Assembly: GCA_027311705.1 (NCBI GenBank)
Contig: DAICYJ010000140.1
Span: forward strand, 1-53,859
Source: Novosphingobium sp.
GTDB lineage: Bacteria; Pseudomonadota; Alphaproteobacteria; Sphingomonadales; Sphingomonadaceae
Length of the DNA: 53,859 nucleotides
Reading direction: 5' to 3'
Shown: positions 41,634 through 52,540 of the stretch, piece by piece
How the letters are laid out: the number at the start of each line of letters is the position of its first letter
Numbering within the stretch: position 1 is the first letter of the stretch
The notes under the pieces: model-generated
Databases searched by the model: none
What the model saw: the letters and a program-made list of their open reading frames with translations, nothing else
Told to the model about the DNA's origin: nothing
Made by a program: the position numbers and the translations under genes

Positions 41634-42101
41634 TCACAACCTCAGCGTCAAACACTGGCTGAACCCGTCCAGCACGTAGTCCGCAAAGGCCCCGCACGGC
41701 ACGAACCCATGCTTGCGATACAGCCCCAGCGCCGGTTCGAACGCCTCGCCGCGCCCGGTTTCCAAGCTCACCCGCGCATAGCCGCGCGCCCGTGCCTCGG
41801 CCAGCAGGTGAAGCAGCATAGCTTCGCCCACGCCGCGCCCACGCCATTCAGGAGCGGCGCGCATGGATTTGAGTTCGCCGTGGTCGTCCGCCAGCCGCTT
41901 CATCGCGCCCATGCCGGCGATGTCCCCGCCCACCCAGGCCGACCAGAACGTCACATCGGGATCGCGCAGCCGCTCCACCGGCATCGCGTGGACGCTGCAG
42001 GCGGGCGAGAACTTGTGCATTTCGGCAAGGTGGAAGGCCACTAGCCCGCGAATGCCCTCGCCTGAAAGATCGTCCTCCACGATCCGCAAACTCTCGACCA
42101 T
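41634..42101 (-). CDS. GNAT family N-acetyltransferase
   Basis: MRAAPEWRGRGVGEAMLLHLLAEARARGYARVSLETGRGEAFEPALGLYRKHGF. Confidence 0.9.
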   Translation of the reverse strand: MVESLRIVEDDLSGEGIRGLVAFHLAEMHKFSPACSVHAMPVERLRDPDVTFWSAWVGGDIAGMGAMKRLADDHGELKSMRAAPEWRGRGVGEAMLLHLLAEARARGYARVSLETGRGEAFEPALGLYRKHGFVPCGAFADYVLDGFSQCLTLRL

Positions 42102-42151
42102 GCCCGTTCCCCCACTGGCCAATCCGGTTTCAACTGCTATCACCTGCCACC

Positions 42152-43105
42152 ATGACAGACACCGATTCAACCCAAAAATGGTCGATCGCCATCCACGGCG
42201 GCGCGGGCTCGATGAAGCCCGAAACCATGGACGCCGCCACCGCCGCCAACCATGAAGCCGCGCTCGCCGCCGCGCTGGATGCGGGCGTCGCGCTGCTGGC
42301 AGCGGGAGGCAGCGCGCTCGATGCCGTCACCGCCGCCGTCGCCGCGCTGGAGGATGATCCCCATTTCAACGCCGGGCGCGGCGCGGTGTTCACCTATCAC
42401 GGCACCAACGAGCTCGATGCCGCCATCATGGAAGGCACGCATCGCAAGGCCGGCGCGGTTTCCGGTGTCACCCACACAAAAAACCCCGTCAAGCTCGCCC
42501 GCACGGTGATGGAAGCCGGCCCGCACGTGTTCCTGTCCGGCCTCGGCGCGGAGGAATTCGCCCGCGATCACGGCGTCGAACAGGTCGATCCCGATTGGTT
42601 CGCCACCCCCGAACGCTGGCGGCAGCTGGAGGAACTGAAGGCGCGCAAGCTCGGCTGGTTCGATGCGGACCTGAAGTACGGCACCGTCGGCGCGGTCGCG
42701 GTGGATGGCGAAGGCCATGTCGCTGCCGCCACCTCCACTGGCGGGCTGACGGGCAAGCGCTGGGGCCGCATCGGCGATTCGCCGGTGATCGGCGCGGGCA
42801 CTTATGCCGATGATCGCGCCTGCGCCATCAGCTGCACCGGATCGGGCGAGCACTTCCTGCGCGTCGTCACCGCGCACGAGATTGCCGCACGTGTCCGCTT
42901 GGGGGGTGAAACCGCGCAGGCCGCCGCCGATGCGGTGATCGCCGAACTCGCGGCGATGGGTGGCGACGGCGGCGTGATCTTTGCCGCGCCCGATGGCACC
43001 ACCGGCTTTGCGTTCAGCACACCGGGCATGTACCGCGCGCGGGCAGACAGCACCGGCCTGTGCGAAACCGCGGTGTTCGGACCGGTTGACTCAACCTCCC
43101 GCTAG
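42152..43105 (+). CDS. iaaA: Isoaspartyl peptidase / L-asparaginase (Ntn hydrolase)
   Basis: SIAIHGGAGSM N-terminus and KYGTVGAVAVDGEGHVAAATSTGG autocleavage/nucleophile region. Confidence 0.93.
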   Translation: MTDTDSTQKWSIAIHGGAGSMKPETMDAATAANHEAALAAALDAGVALLAAGGSALDAVTAAVAALEDDPHFNAGRGAVFTYHGTNELDAAIMEGTHRKAGAVSGVTHTKNPVKLARTVMEAGPHVFLSGLGAEEFARDHGVEQVDPDWFATPERWRQLEELKARKLGWFDADLKYGTVGAVAVDGEGHVAAATSTGGLTGKRWGRIGDSPVIGAGTYADDRACAISCTGSGEHFLRVVTAHEIAARVRLGGETAQAAADAVIAELAAMGGDGGVIFAAPDGTTGFAFSTPGMYRARADSTGLCETAVFGPVDSTSR

Positions 43106-43155
43106 GCGCAGTTTCCGCCCGCGCAGGGGCCGGTCCGTAATAATGGGTCGCCCGA

Positions 43156-43206
43156 CTCCCAAGCGTGAAACAGGTGGCAAGCCACGCAGCTTGCCCGATT
43201 TGGGAG
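43156..43206 (+). promoter_or_regulatory. Nested stem-loop 5' leader sequestering the SD of the 43214 gene
   Basis: Outer stem CTCCCAA (43156-43162)/TTGGGAG (43200-43206); inner stem GGCAAGC (43176-43182)/GCTTGCC (43189-43195); the GGGAG SD lies in the outer stem. Confidence 0.5.
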
Positions 43207-43213
43207 ACTGCCA

Positions 43214-43666
43214 ATGCAATCCGTTCGTCTTGCGGCTGTTGCCGCCATCGCGCTTGCCTTCGCCTCGCCATTTGCCACAACGGCCACCGCGCAGGAATAT
43301 CCGGTCATCGCCGGGGATTACGTCACCGTCGGCATGATCTCGGTCGATGATGGCCACGATCTCGATTATGCGAAGCACCTCGCCGGCCTGTGGCGCAAGG
43401 GTCAGGATTTCGCGGTGAAGCAGGGCTGGATCACCGGCTACGAAGTCCTCACCAACGAGAACAAGCGCGCGGGCGAGCCTGATTATTACCTGCTCACGCG
43501 CTTCAGCAAGTTCACCGACGCCGCCGAGGAAGACAAGCGCGAAGCCGCCTACAACACCTTCATGGCGACCACGACCACGCAGATGCAGGCCGCTTCGGGC
43601 GAGCGTGCCAAGTATCGCCACCAGATGGGCTCGATGCTGCTGCGTTCGTGGAAATGGCGCAACTGA
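43214..43666 (+). CDS. Exported hypothetical protein
   Basis: Signal peptide MQSVRLAAVAAIALAFASPFATTATAQEY; SD GGGAG upstream. Confidence 0.7.
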   Translation: MQSVRLAAVAAIALAFASPFATTATAQEYPVIAGDYVTVGMISVDDGHDLDYAKHLAGLWRKGQDFAVKQGWITGYEVLTNENKRAGEPDYYLLTRFSKFTDAAEEDKREAAYNTFMATTTTQMQAASGERAKYRHQMGSMLLRSWKWRN

Positions 43667-43745
43667 TCGCCTGATCGCCAGCGCAATGAAAACGCCGGGC
43701 CGGGCTTAGACTGTATCGACTGTCAGTGCTGAATGTCGATGCAGC

Positions 43746-44699
43746 CTATCCCGCGCCCGGCGTATTCTTGTCCGCCTTGCGCTTGCCGAAGCGCATGCCC
43801 TGTTCCAGCCGCGCGCGCAGCTGGGTGTAATAGGCATCGAGGAACGCCCGCTCGTCACCGCGCCCGGCGCTCCAGCCAATCTTGCGGCAGATCGCCTCGG
43901 CCACGTCGGCCATCGCTTCGGGCCGGTTGTCGCGCAGCACGCGTTCCAGCACCTGCAGCTCATATTCGCCATAGATCGCCAGTTCCGCCTCGCCAAAGCG
44001 GTACTGGGTGCCCGTCGCCGCGCTGCGCCCATTCGCGCCTTCACCCACCGAAAGCGCCTGTTCCAGCTTGCGGCGCGGGGCTTCCACCACCCACGTTCCC
44101 GCGATCACGTCGCCGCAACGCAGCGCGTCGCGATTGAAGAACGGGAACAGCACGAAGATCAGGAACCAGCCGACCCCGGCCCACGCGGCCACATCTACAT
44201 CGTCCCCGCTCATCAGCGCACCGCCGATGAACAGCAGCGGCATGAACAGCTCGATATCGCGCAGCAGGTTGCGCGCGATCACCGCCTCGGTCGTCAGCCG
44301 CTCGCCATGCCGCGCCGCCACGCGGATGCCGACGATGCGCTTGCCCGGCGTCGCCCCGCGCGGCCCCAGTTCGAACAGCAGGAACCACGCATTGCGAAAC
44401 AGGAACATGGCGATGAAATAGAAGATCAGCAGCCCCTGCAACGCGCCGCCGATGGCGGTCTTGTCGTCGATGGAATCGGGCTTCATCCCCAGAACGCCCA
44501 GCCCGATCCACAGCAGGAACGCGGTGGTCGCCACGATGGCGACATAGATCAACAGAAGGTCGAGCAGCAGCGCTGCCGCACGCGCGCCGCGCGAGGCAAT
44601 GGTCAGCGGCAGGCGCACGCCTTCGGGCGTCAGGATCGTGCGGCTGCGGCGATCCTCGTGCGCGTTGAAGCGACCGACGGCACGGATGGCCCGCGCCAT
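43746..44699 (-). CDS. RDD family membrane protein
   Basis: LPLTIASRGARAAALLLDLLLIYVAIV... and GATPGKRIVGIRVAARHGERLTTEAVIARNLLRDIELF. Confidence 0.9.
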   Translation of the reverse strand: MARAIRAVGRFNAHEDRRSRTILTPEGVRLPLTIASRGARAAALLLDLLLIYVAIVATTAFLLWIGLGVLGMKPDSIDDKTAIGGALQGLLIFYFIAMFLFRNAWFLLFELGPRGATPGKRIVGIRVAARHGERLTTEAVIARNLLRDIELFMPLLFIGGALMSGDDVDVAAWAGVGWFLIFVLFPFFNRDALRCGDVIAGTWVVEAPRRKLEQALSVGEGANGRSAATGTQYRFGEAELAIYGEYELQVLERVLRDNRPEAMADVAEAICRKIGWSAGRGDERAFLDAYYTQLRARLEQGMRFGKRKADKNTPGAG

Positions 44700-45796
44700 C
44701 AGGCACCATCCCCTTCGGCGGAGCCAGTCGTGCGCCCGCGTCGCCAAACGAACAGGTACCCGATCCAGAAAATCAGCATCGCCGCGCCCACGATCAGGCG
44801 CGGCGCGGTGGCATCCAGCAATTGCCGCGCGAACGCTTCCAGCACCGCCGCCACGATCAGCATGAACACCACGCCCGCCATCACTTGCGCGGTCCGCCGC
44901 CCCGCCGCCGCCGCTGCATCCAGCACCGATGCCTGCCCCGGAAACGCCATCGCCCGCCCGATATGGATGCCGCTTGCCCCCGCCAGCAGGATCGCGAACA
45001 GCTCGGTCGTGCCATGCACGGAAAGCCAGCCGATCAGCTCGAACGTCAATCCCTGCCCGTGATACAGCCACAACAGCGCACCCAGCAGCGCGGTGTTGTG
45101 CACCAGCAGCAGCACCGATGGCACGCCGAACGCGAACCCCAGCGCATAGGCCATGATCGAAACCTGCGCGTTGTTGTTGAACAGATACGATGCGAACACC
45201 GCCAGCGCCGGCTCGTTCTGGTTGCCGAACAGCGATTTCATCAGCACCTCGCGGCTCGCGCCCGGCACGCGCGGATCGCCGTCGCCGGCCGGCACCAGCG
45301 CGTAATACCAGTCGGGGTTCGACGAAACGAGCAGCCAGCCGACCACCGTGCCGGTCACCATCATCGCCAGCGCGATCAGGATATCGATCCCCAGCGCGCG
45401 CACCGATGCGCCCCAGCCGCCACCCAGAAACCGCCGCAACCAGCCGCCCAGCGTGGCGCGCGGGCCATAGACGATGAACCACGCCCGCTGCGCCAGCCCT
45501 TCAAGATAGGCGATCGTCGCCCGGTCGAGCGATGTCTCGCGCGCAATCGAAAGGCTTGAGGCGACGGTGCGATATAGCGCGGGCAGGGCCAGCAGATCCT
45601 CGTCCGAAATGCGCCGCATCCGCCCCTTCTCGATGCGGGTGACGATGGCATCGAGCCGCTTCCATTCGGGCTCGCGCTCCAGCCGGAACCGATCGGATCG
45701 AAGCGCCGCCACTTCGGCGGCGGCGACCGCCTCTTCCGGGCTGCGGCCCAGCCAGCCAGTCACCCGCTGCGCCAGCGTAGAAGGATTCGTGCTCAT
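44699..45796 (-). CDS. SpoIIM/DUF95 family membrane protein
   Basis: Multi-TM, FASYLFNNNAQVSIMAYALGFAFGVPSVLLLVHNTALLGALL; operon context. Confidence 0.88.
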   Translation of the reverse strand: MSTNPSTLAQRVTGWLGRSPEEAVAAAEVAALRSDRFRLEREPEWKRLDAIVTRIEKGRMRRISDEDLLALPALYRTVASSLSIARETSLDRATIAYLEGLAQRAWFIVYGPRATLGGWLRRFLGGGWGASVRALGIDILIALAMMVTGTVVGWLLVSSNPDWYYALVPAGDGDPRVPGASREVLMKSLFGNQNEPALAVFASYLFNNNAQVSIMAYALGFAFGVPSVLLLVHNTALLGALLWLYHGQGLTFELIGWLSVHGTTELFAILLAGASGIHIGRAMAFPGQASVLDAAAAAGRRTAQVMAGVVFMLIVAAVLEAFARQLLDATAPRLIVGAAMLIFWIGYLFVWRRGRTTGSAEGDGA

Positions 45797-47133
45797 CCGA
45801 TCCGTCCCTCTCGCTTCACCGTCAGATAGGCATCGAGCAGCCGGTTGCCGATGCTCTCATATGGCGCCTCCACCACGCGGATGCCGATGTGGCGCAACCG
45901 CTGCAACACCAGCGCGCGCTGGCGCAGCAGAGTGGTGGCAGTGACCGCCATCGCCGCATGTTGCAGGTCGGTAACGGGCGCGGAAACGATGCCGGAAAGT
46001 TCGGCATCGGCCATCACCACGAAGATCACCAGATGCCGCTCCACCAGCCGGCGCAAGTTCTCCACCATCAGTTCGGCACTGGTCGGATCGGTAAAATCGG
46101 AAAACACTACCACCAGCGAGCGCCGCTTCAGCCGGGCGGAAAGCGTGGCGAAGGCCAGCGTAAAGTTCGGCTCCTCGGCATGGTAATCGATCGCCGCCGC
46201 CGCCTTTTGCAACCGGTGAAACTCGCGGCTCGATGTCACGAACGGCGTCATCACCTGCGGCCGCCCGGCAAAGCCATACAGCGCGATGCGGTCCTGCGCC
46301 TTCAGCGCGACCCATGATGTGGTCAGCGCGGCGGTCACCGCCCGGTCGATGCGCGCCAGCCCGGCAATCGGCTCGCTCATCGCCTGCCCGCAATCGAACG
46401 CGAACACGATCTGGTTGTTGCGCTCGGTCTCGTATTCTTTGGCATAGAGCCGCGCGTGACGGGCCGACGATTTCCAGTCGATCCGCCGCCGGTCCATCCC
46501 CGGCTCATACTCCGCCAGCGATTCGAACTCGGTCCCTTCACCGCGAATCCGCCGCGCGACGAGGCCGAATTGCGCATCGCGCAAAAAGATCTGCAACGCC
46601 GGGCTGCGCACCGGGGCGATGTTCGGCCAAACGCGCACTTCGGCATCGACAGCGCGGCTCGCCTGCCGGTGCGCCAGCCCCAGCGGCCCCTGCCAGCGCA
46701 ACCACACGCGTGAAACAGCGCCGGTGCCGCGCCGGTTGGGCACGGTCTCCACCGTCGCCGCCCAAGCGCCGGCATCGTGCGACAGCGTCAGGTCCAGCCG
46801 GCCGCCTGTCGCAAGCCTTGGATCGAGCGCCAATGCCGCATGTGGCGCAGCACCGCGCCCGGCCCTTGCCAGATCGGCCAGCACCGTCACCCGCATCGGC
46901 TCGCCCACTTCGCAATCCGCCGGCGTCATCGCGCGCAAGTCCGAAAGCGTCCCCGCAAACAGCGCATCGAGCACCACCAGCACCAGCAACGCCCCGCCCA
47001 GCGCCGGCGCGACGATCCACGCGGCCGGTGCAATCGCCGCAACCACCAGCGCCACCGGCGCGGCCAATGCCAGCAGCACCGCTGCGCGCGCGGTCGGGTA
47101 GAACGCCGGAAAGGACGGCCTGCGCCATGCCAT
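45793..47133 (-). CDS. DUF58 domain-containing protein
   Basis: GEGTEFESLAEYEPGMDRRRIDWKSSARHARLYAKEYETERNNQIVFAFDCGQAM. Confidence 0.93.
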   Translation of the reverse strand: MAWRRPSFPAFYPTARAAVLLALAAPVALVVAAIAPAAWIVAPALGGALLVLVVLDALFAGTLSDLRAMTPADCEVGEPMRVTVLADLARAGRGAAPHAALALDPRLATGGRLDLTLSHDAGAWAATVETVPNRRGTGAVSRVWLRWQGPLGLAHRQASRAVDAEVRVWPNIAPVRSPALQIFLRDAQFGLVARRIRGEGTEFESLAEYEPGMDRRRIDWKSSARHARLYAKEYETERNNQIVFAFDCGQAMSEPIAGLARIDRAVTAALTTSWVALKAQDRIALYGFAGRPQVMTPFVTSSREFHRLQKAAAAIDYHAEEPNFTLAFATLSARLKRRSLVVVFSDFTDPTSAELMVENLRRLVERHLVIFVVMADAELSGIVSAPVTDLQHAAMAVTATTLLRQRALVLQRLRHIGIRVVEAPYESIGNRLLDAYLTVKREGRIG

Positions 47134-47136
47134 GGG

Positions 47137-48092
<956 letters not shown>

Positions 48093-48096
<4 letters not shown>

Positions 48097-49346
48097 GCCA
48101 GTTCCTTCTCGATCTTCTGCAATTCGGCTGCGCGCTTCGTCACGTCATCCCGCCGCCGCGCTGCGCGCAGCCGCGCGGCCACATGCGAAAATGGCGGACC
48201 GGCCAACCCGCGCCGTTCCTGCACGCGGTCTATGGCAGCTTCGCTTTCCTCGCCCGTCCGCCCGCGCGGCAGGCCCAGCGCAGCGACCAGTCGCTCGCGC
48301 GCCGCATCGGCATAAGGCCCCGAAATCAGATGGATGCGCCCCGCACGCCGGATCAGCCCAGCCGAATTTCCCACCAAGGCGGTCTTGCCGGCCGCAATCT
48401 CCCGGGCCCGCACCCGCGCCGGGCCGAACCGGTTGAACGCGCGCCACGCCACCGCGAGCATCGCCAGGAAAAGACTGGCCGTCGCCGCCACGAACGGCGG
48501 TTCGAACGCCAGCGTCAGCAGGTTGCGCGTCGCGCCAAGGCCGTTCAGCGTCATGTCGAACGTGATCGGCTGGCTGCGCCCGTCCGCCGCCGCCAGCATC
48601 AGGTCGCGCGCCATCAGCCCGGTCTGCTCGTCCGCCAGCCCCCGATTGTTGAGCAGGTCCGGCTCGAACACCAGCACCAGCGGATAGATCTCGCTATCGT
48701 CGCCGCCGATATCGTGCACGCCGATGAACTGCTCCAACGCGGGGTAATATCCGTCGTCCGATACCCATGCCGCCAGCACACGCCCGCTGTCGCTGGTCAC
48801 CAGCGGCGCAAGGCCTTTGCCCGAACCGGAAAGCACCGTTTTCCCGTCGGGCAACCGACCCCAGCGACCGCCCCCGTGCCAGCCGCGCGCCCGGCCCAGA
48901 TCGACCGATACGCCGTCCTCGAACCCCGGCCAGTTGGGCAGCGCGGTGCCGACGATCTCGGTCCATCCGCGCTTGGCCTTGGGGTTGTTCTGGATCGGCA
49001 TCGCCGCCCACTTCGGCGTGATCACCATCGTCGGCCCCACATGCCGGTGCGCGTCGACGATCTTGGCAATATCCTCGCCCTTGGCCTCGGCCGGCGGGGT
49101 CAGCACCAGCAGGCCCACGCCGTTCAGCGCAGCCTTGTTGCGCCCGCGGACCACCTCGAACCCGTCGGCCTCCATCATCGCGGCCAGCGCGGCATAGCCC
49201 GTCAGCCCGCGCCCGGCCGCATGCGCCCCGCCGTTGTTGGCATTGCCCCCGCTGTTGCCCAACCAATAGAGCAGCGCGACGAACGCCAGCATCCCGATCA
49301 AGACCATGCCGATCACCGTGCCCCGGCCAAAAGTCGGCGCGTTCAT
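48093..49346 (-). CDS. DUF4350 domain-containing protein
   Basis: N-terminal TM; position between DUF4129 and MoxR genes. Confidence 0.8.
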
Positions 49347-49963
49347 GCAGATGCCTTCAGGTCGGCCAGCGCGAATTCGGCATAAGCCCCGCGCGCTTTC
49401 GCCCAGTCTTCTGCGGTCAGCCCGCGCATCGCGAACAGGCTGCGCTCCACTTCGCGCGCGATCACCGCAAAGGCCTGCTTGGCCTTCCACGGCAATTCGC
49501 CGATGGCACCGATCTCGCGCGCCGTGCTCGAAGGCGTCAGCCAGTCCGGCCGCGCGCTGGCGATATGGTGCACGCTGCGTTGCAGCAGCAAGTGCGCCGC
49601 CTCGCCGAAGCGTCCTTCACCGGCCAGCCGGTCCGCATCCTCCAGCAGCGCCAGCGCCGCCTCGCGCGCCGGTGCCCAGCTTTCAGGCGCGGCCACCTTC
49701 GGCTTGCGGTCGCGCCACAGCGGCCACAACAGCATCCATGCAATCCAGCAGGCCCCAGCTACACCGAGCGCGATCAGCAAGATTTCAACCGCGCTCCAGC
49801 TCTGGCCCAGCAAACGGCCCAGCGGACCAATCAGCCCGCCGAGAAAGTCCGCAAGCGCCGAAAGTCCCTTGCCGAAAAAACGCCCGATGGCCTCCAGCCA
49901 GTCCGGCCAGTCGATCGGCTTGACCTGTACCTTGGGCACCGGCGAATACTGGATATCAGACAT
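49343..49963 (-). CDS. DUF4129 domain-containing protein
   Basis: MSDIQYSPVPKVQ... start; C-terminal EAAHLLLQRSVHHIASARPDWLTPSSTAREI; first gene of the MoxR operon. Confidence 0.8.
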   Translation of the reverse strand: MSDIQYSPVPKVQVKPIDWPDWLEAIGRFFGKGLSALADFLGGLIGPLGRLLGQSWSAVEILLIALGVAGACWIAWMLLWPLWRDRKPKVAAPESWAPAREAALALLEDADRLAGEGRFGEAAHLLLQRSVHHIASARPDWLTPSSTAREIGAIGELPWKAKQAFAVIAREVERSLFAMRGLTAEDWAKARGAYAEFALADLKASA

Positions 49964-50105
49964 CGACCGCGCGGCACGCCACGCAGCCTCGCCGGTTTTG
50001 GCCCCCGTTTCGGCGTTTTCCGGTCCCGCTGCGGCTGTCACGCGGGCTTGGTCGCACGGGGCAGCGCCGCCGACAAGCGGAGATCGCACCGCATGTGCGA
50101 AGACT

Positions 50106-51011
50106 TCAGCCGCGCGTGCGTTCCATCGGATATGTGCCCAGGATGCGCAGGTCCTTGGCGTAATAGGCCAGTTCTTCCATCGCCCGGTCCACCGCCGGTT
50201 CGCCCGGCGCGCCCACGATATCGGAAAAGAACGCCGTCGCGGCAAAGCTCGCCCCGCGCTGATAGCTTTCCAGCTTGGTCATGTTGATGCCGTTGGTCGC
50301 AAACCCGCCCAGCGCCTTGTAAAGCGCGGCGGGAATGTTGCGCACTTCGAACACGAAGGTGGTTATGGCGGGGCCGGTGATCGTCGAAACGTCCAGCGGC
50401 TCGTTCGCCAGCAGCACGAACCGCGTCATGTTGTCGTGCGCGTCTTCCACATTGTTTTCGATGATCGTCAGGCCATAAAGCTCAGCGGCGATTTCAGGGG
50501 CGAGTGCGGCCAGATCGGGGTCACCCAGCTCGGCGATATAGGCCGCCGCCCCCGCCGTGTCGGAATAGCTCAGCGGCACGATGCCCCGTGTCCGCAGATA
50601 ATGCCGTGATTGCCCCAGCGCCTGCGGATGGCTGTACGCCCCGGTGAATTTGCGTTCTCCTGCACCTTCCACAGGAAGCGCCATCAACGCCGCGTGGATC
50701 GGCATGAAATGCTCGCCCACGATGTGCAGGTCGCTTTCGGGCAGCAGGAAATGGATGTCCGCCACGCGCCCATGCTGCGAATTCTCGATCGGGATGATCG
50801 CCTGTCCGGCGCGCCCGTCCTTCACCGCGTCCAGCGCATCCTCGAACGAAAAGCACGGCAAAGGCAGGCAATGCGGCAATGCTTCCAGCGCGGCGCGGTG
50901 CGAATTGGCGCCCGGCGCGCCCTGAAAGGCAACGGCCCGCGCCGGATCGGCCGCAGCGGCGGCAGACATCGATTCGACCAGGCGGAGCGCGGGAAGGGGA
51001 AAGCTTTGCAT
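50106..51011 (-). CDS. pheA: Prephenate dehydratase
   Basis: AFQGAPGANSHRAALEALP, FTGAYSHPQALGQ, ACT region KLESYQRG. Confidence 0.95.
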   Translation of the reverse strand: MQSFPLPALRLVESMSAAAAADPARAVAFQGAPGANSHRAALEALPHCLPLPCFSFEDALDAVKDGRAGQAIIPIENSQHGRVADIHFLLPESDLHIVGEHFMPIHAALMALPVEGAGERKFTGAYSHPQALGQSRHYLRTRGIVPLSYSDTAGAAAYIAELGDPDLAALAPEIAAELYGLTIIENNVEDAHDNMTRFVLLANEPLDVSTITGPAITTFVFEVRNIPAALYKALGGFATNGINMTKLESYQRGASFAATAFFSDIVGAPGEPAVDRAMEELAYYAKDLRILGTYPMERTRG

Positions 51012-51193
51012 GGCCGGGGCGATTACGGACCGCGAACGCACGCGGCAAGCCGCATTTGCCAAACCCCCGGTTTCCCGCCTTTTGTCCATAACGCAGCCGC
51101 CATGTTGCAATGGCACTTGCACAGGCGCGGAGCCCTCACTAGAGCGACGCGAAATATGCGCGGGGGCCGGCAAGGGTGCCGGCGGTGCGTAGC

Positions 51194-52165
51194 ATGGGGC
51201 TCGGAATGGACGATCGTTTCAACACCATTGCCGGTTGGGCGCTGTTCGGCGGTATCGTGGCGCTCGGGCTCTCCAGCCTGTCCGGCCACTACTTCCTGGC
51301 AGACAAGCACGAACGGCCCGAAACGATGGGCTACGCGATCGAAGGCGTCGAAGCCGAAGGCGGCGACGCTGCCGCTGCGGTCGAACCGATCGCCAACCGC
51401 CTCGCCAAGGGCGACGTGGCCAAGGGCGAAGCGATCTTTGCCAAGTGCAAGGCCTGCCACACCGTCGATCAGGGTGCCGCCAACGGCATCGGCCCGAACC
51501 TGTGGGCGACCGTGGGTGGTGCCATTGCACAGGGCAAGGGCGGCTTCGCCTTCTCCGATGTGCTGAAGGCCAAGGGCGGCAACTGGGATTTCACCGCGCT
51601 CGATAGCTGGCTCGCCAATCCCAAGGCATTTGCGGACGGCACCAAGATGTCGTTCGCCGGTCTGACCAATCCGATGGATCGCGCCGACGTAATCCTCTAT
51701 CTCAACAGCAAGGGTTCCAACCTGCCGCTGCCCGCTCCCGAAGCGGTTCCGGCTGAAGGCGCTGCTCCGGCTGCCGGTGCCGCCGTTGCGGTCGCCGTTG
51801 GCGACGCGGCCAAGGGCGAAAAGGTCTTTGCGAAGTGCAAGGCCTGCCACACCATCGAACAGGGCCAGCCCAACGGCATCGGCCCGAACCTTTATGGCAT
51901 TGCGGGCGAAGGCGTCGCCGGAGACCGCGGTGGTTTCGCCTTCTCGGACGCGCTGAAGGCCCACGGCGGAAACTGGGATCAGGCAACGCTTGATTCGTGG
52001 CTGACCAGCCCGGCCAAGTTCGCCGCCGGCACCAAGATGACCTTCGCCGGCATCACCGACGCCCAGCAGCGCGCCGACGTGATCGCCTACCTCAATTCCA
52101 AGGGCGGCAAGCTCACCCTCGGCGCCCCGGCGGCAGCAGCCCCGGCGGAACCCGCCAAGAAGTAA
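51194..52165 (+). CDS. Membrane-anchored cytochrome c with two tandem class I-like domains
   Basis: N-terminal TM, two CKACH motifs in highly similar domains joined by a Pro/Ala-rich linker. Confidence 0.92.
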   Translation: MGLGMDDRFNTIAGWALFGGIVALGLSSLSGHYFLADKHERPETMGYAIEGVEAEGGDAAAAVEPIANRLAKGDVAKGEAIFAKCKACHTVDQGAANGIGPNLWATVGGAIAQGKGGFAFSDVLKAKGGNWDFTALDSWLANPKAFADGTKMSFAGLTNPMDRADVILYLNSKGSNLPLPAPEAVPAEGAAPAAGAAVAVAVGDAAKGEKVFAKCKACHTIEQGQPNGIGPNLYGIAGEGVAGDRGGFAFSDALKAHGGNWDQATLDSWLTSPAKFAAGTKMTFAGITDAQQRADVIAYLNSKGGKLTLGAPAAAAPAEPAKK

Positions 52166-52187
52166 GCTTCCGGCCAAGCCGAACAGC

Positions 52188-52220
52188 AAAGGGGCGCTTC
52201 CGCAAGGAGGCGCCCTTTTT
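52188..52220 (+). terminator. Rho-independent terminator after the cytochrome c gene
   Basis: AAAGGGGCGCTTCC-GCAA-GGAGGCGCCCTTTTT. Confidence 0.88.
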
Positions 52221-52274
52221 CGTTGGAGATGGCTTGCGCGGCATCGGCAGCCGCGTACTTGTCGCGCGCTCCTT

Positions 52275-52294
52275 GCTTAGCTATATAGTTAGCC
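52275..52294. promoter_or_regulatory. Imperfect palindrome over the TA promoter (candidate autoregulatory operator)
   Basis: GCTTAGCTATATAGTTAGCC, 14/20 symmetric, contains the -10-like TATATA, just upstream of the antitoxin. Confidence 0.5.
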
Positions 52295-52306
52295 AAGGAG
52301 GCGTTG

Positions 52307-52540
52307 ATGGCCCAGTTTTCCGTGCACGATGCCAAGACCAATCTGTCCCGGCTCATCGCCGATGCTCTCGCCGGGGGCGACGTGGTGATTGCGCGGGGCA
52401 ACATCCCGGTTGTGCGCCTGGTGCCGGTCAAGCCGGTGGGCCAGCGTTGCTTCGGTGCGCTGAAAGGCAAGATCGCCATCGACGCTCGCTTCGACGATCC
52501 CCTGCCGGAAGACGAGCTCGGCGGCTGGCAGCTTGGATGA
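52307..52540 (+). CDS. Type II antitoxin, Phd/YefM-like
   Basis: MAQFSVHDAKTNLSRLIADALAGGDVVIARGNIPVVRLVPV; 4-nt overlap with the toxin gene. Confidence 0.92.
   Translation: MAQFSVHDAKTNLSRLIADALAGGDVVIARGNIPVVRLVPVKPVGQRCFGALKGKIAIDARFDDPLPEDELGGWQLG

Noticed and set aside
44699-45796. Sporulation function from SpoIIM similarity
   Set aside because: SpoIIM/DUF95 proteins commonly occur with MoxR-DUF58-RDD genes in non-sporulating bacteria.
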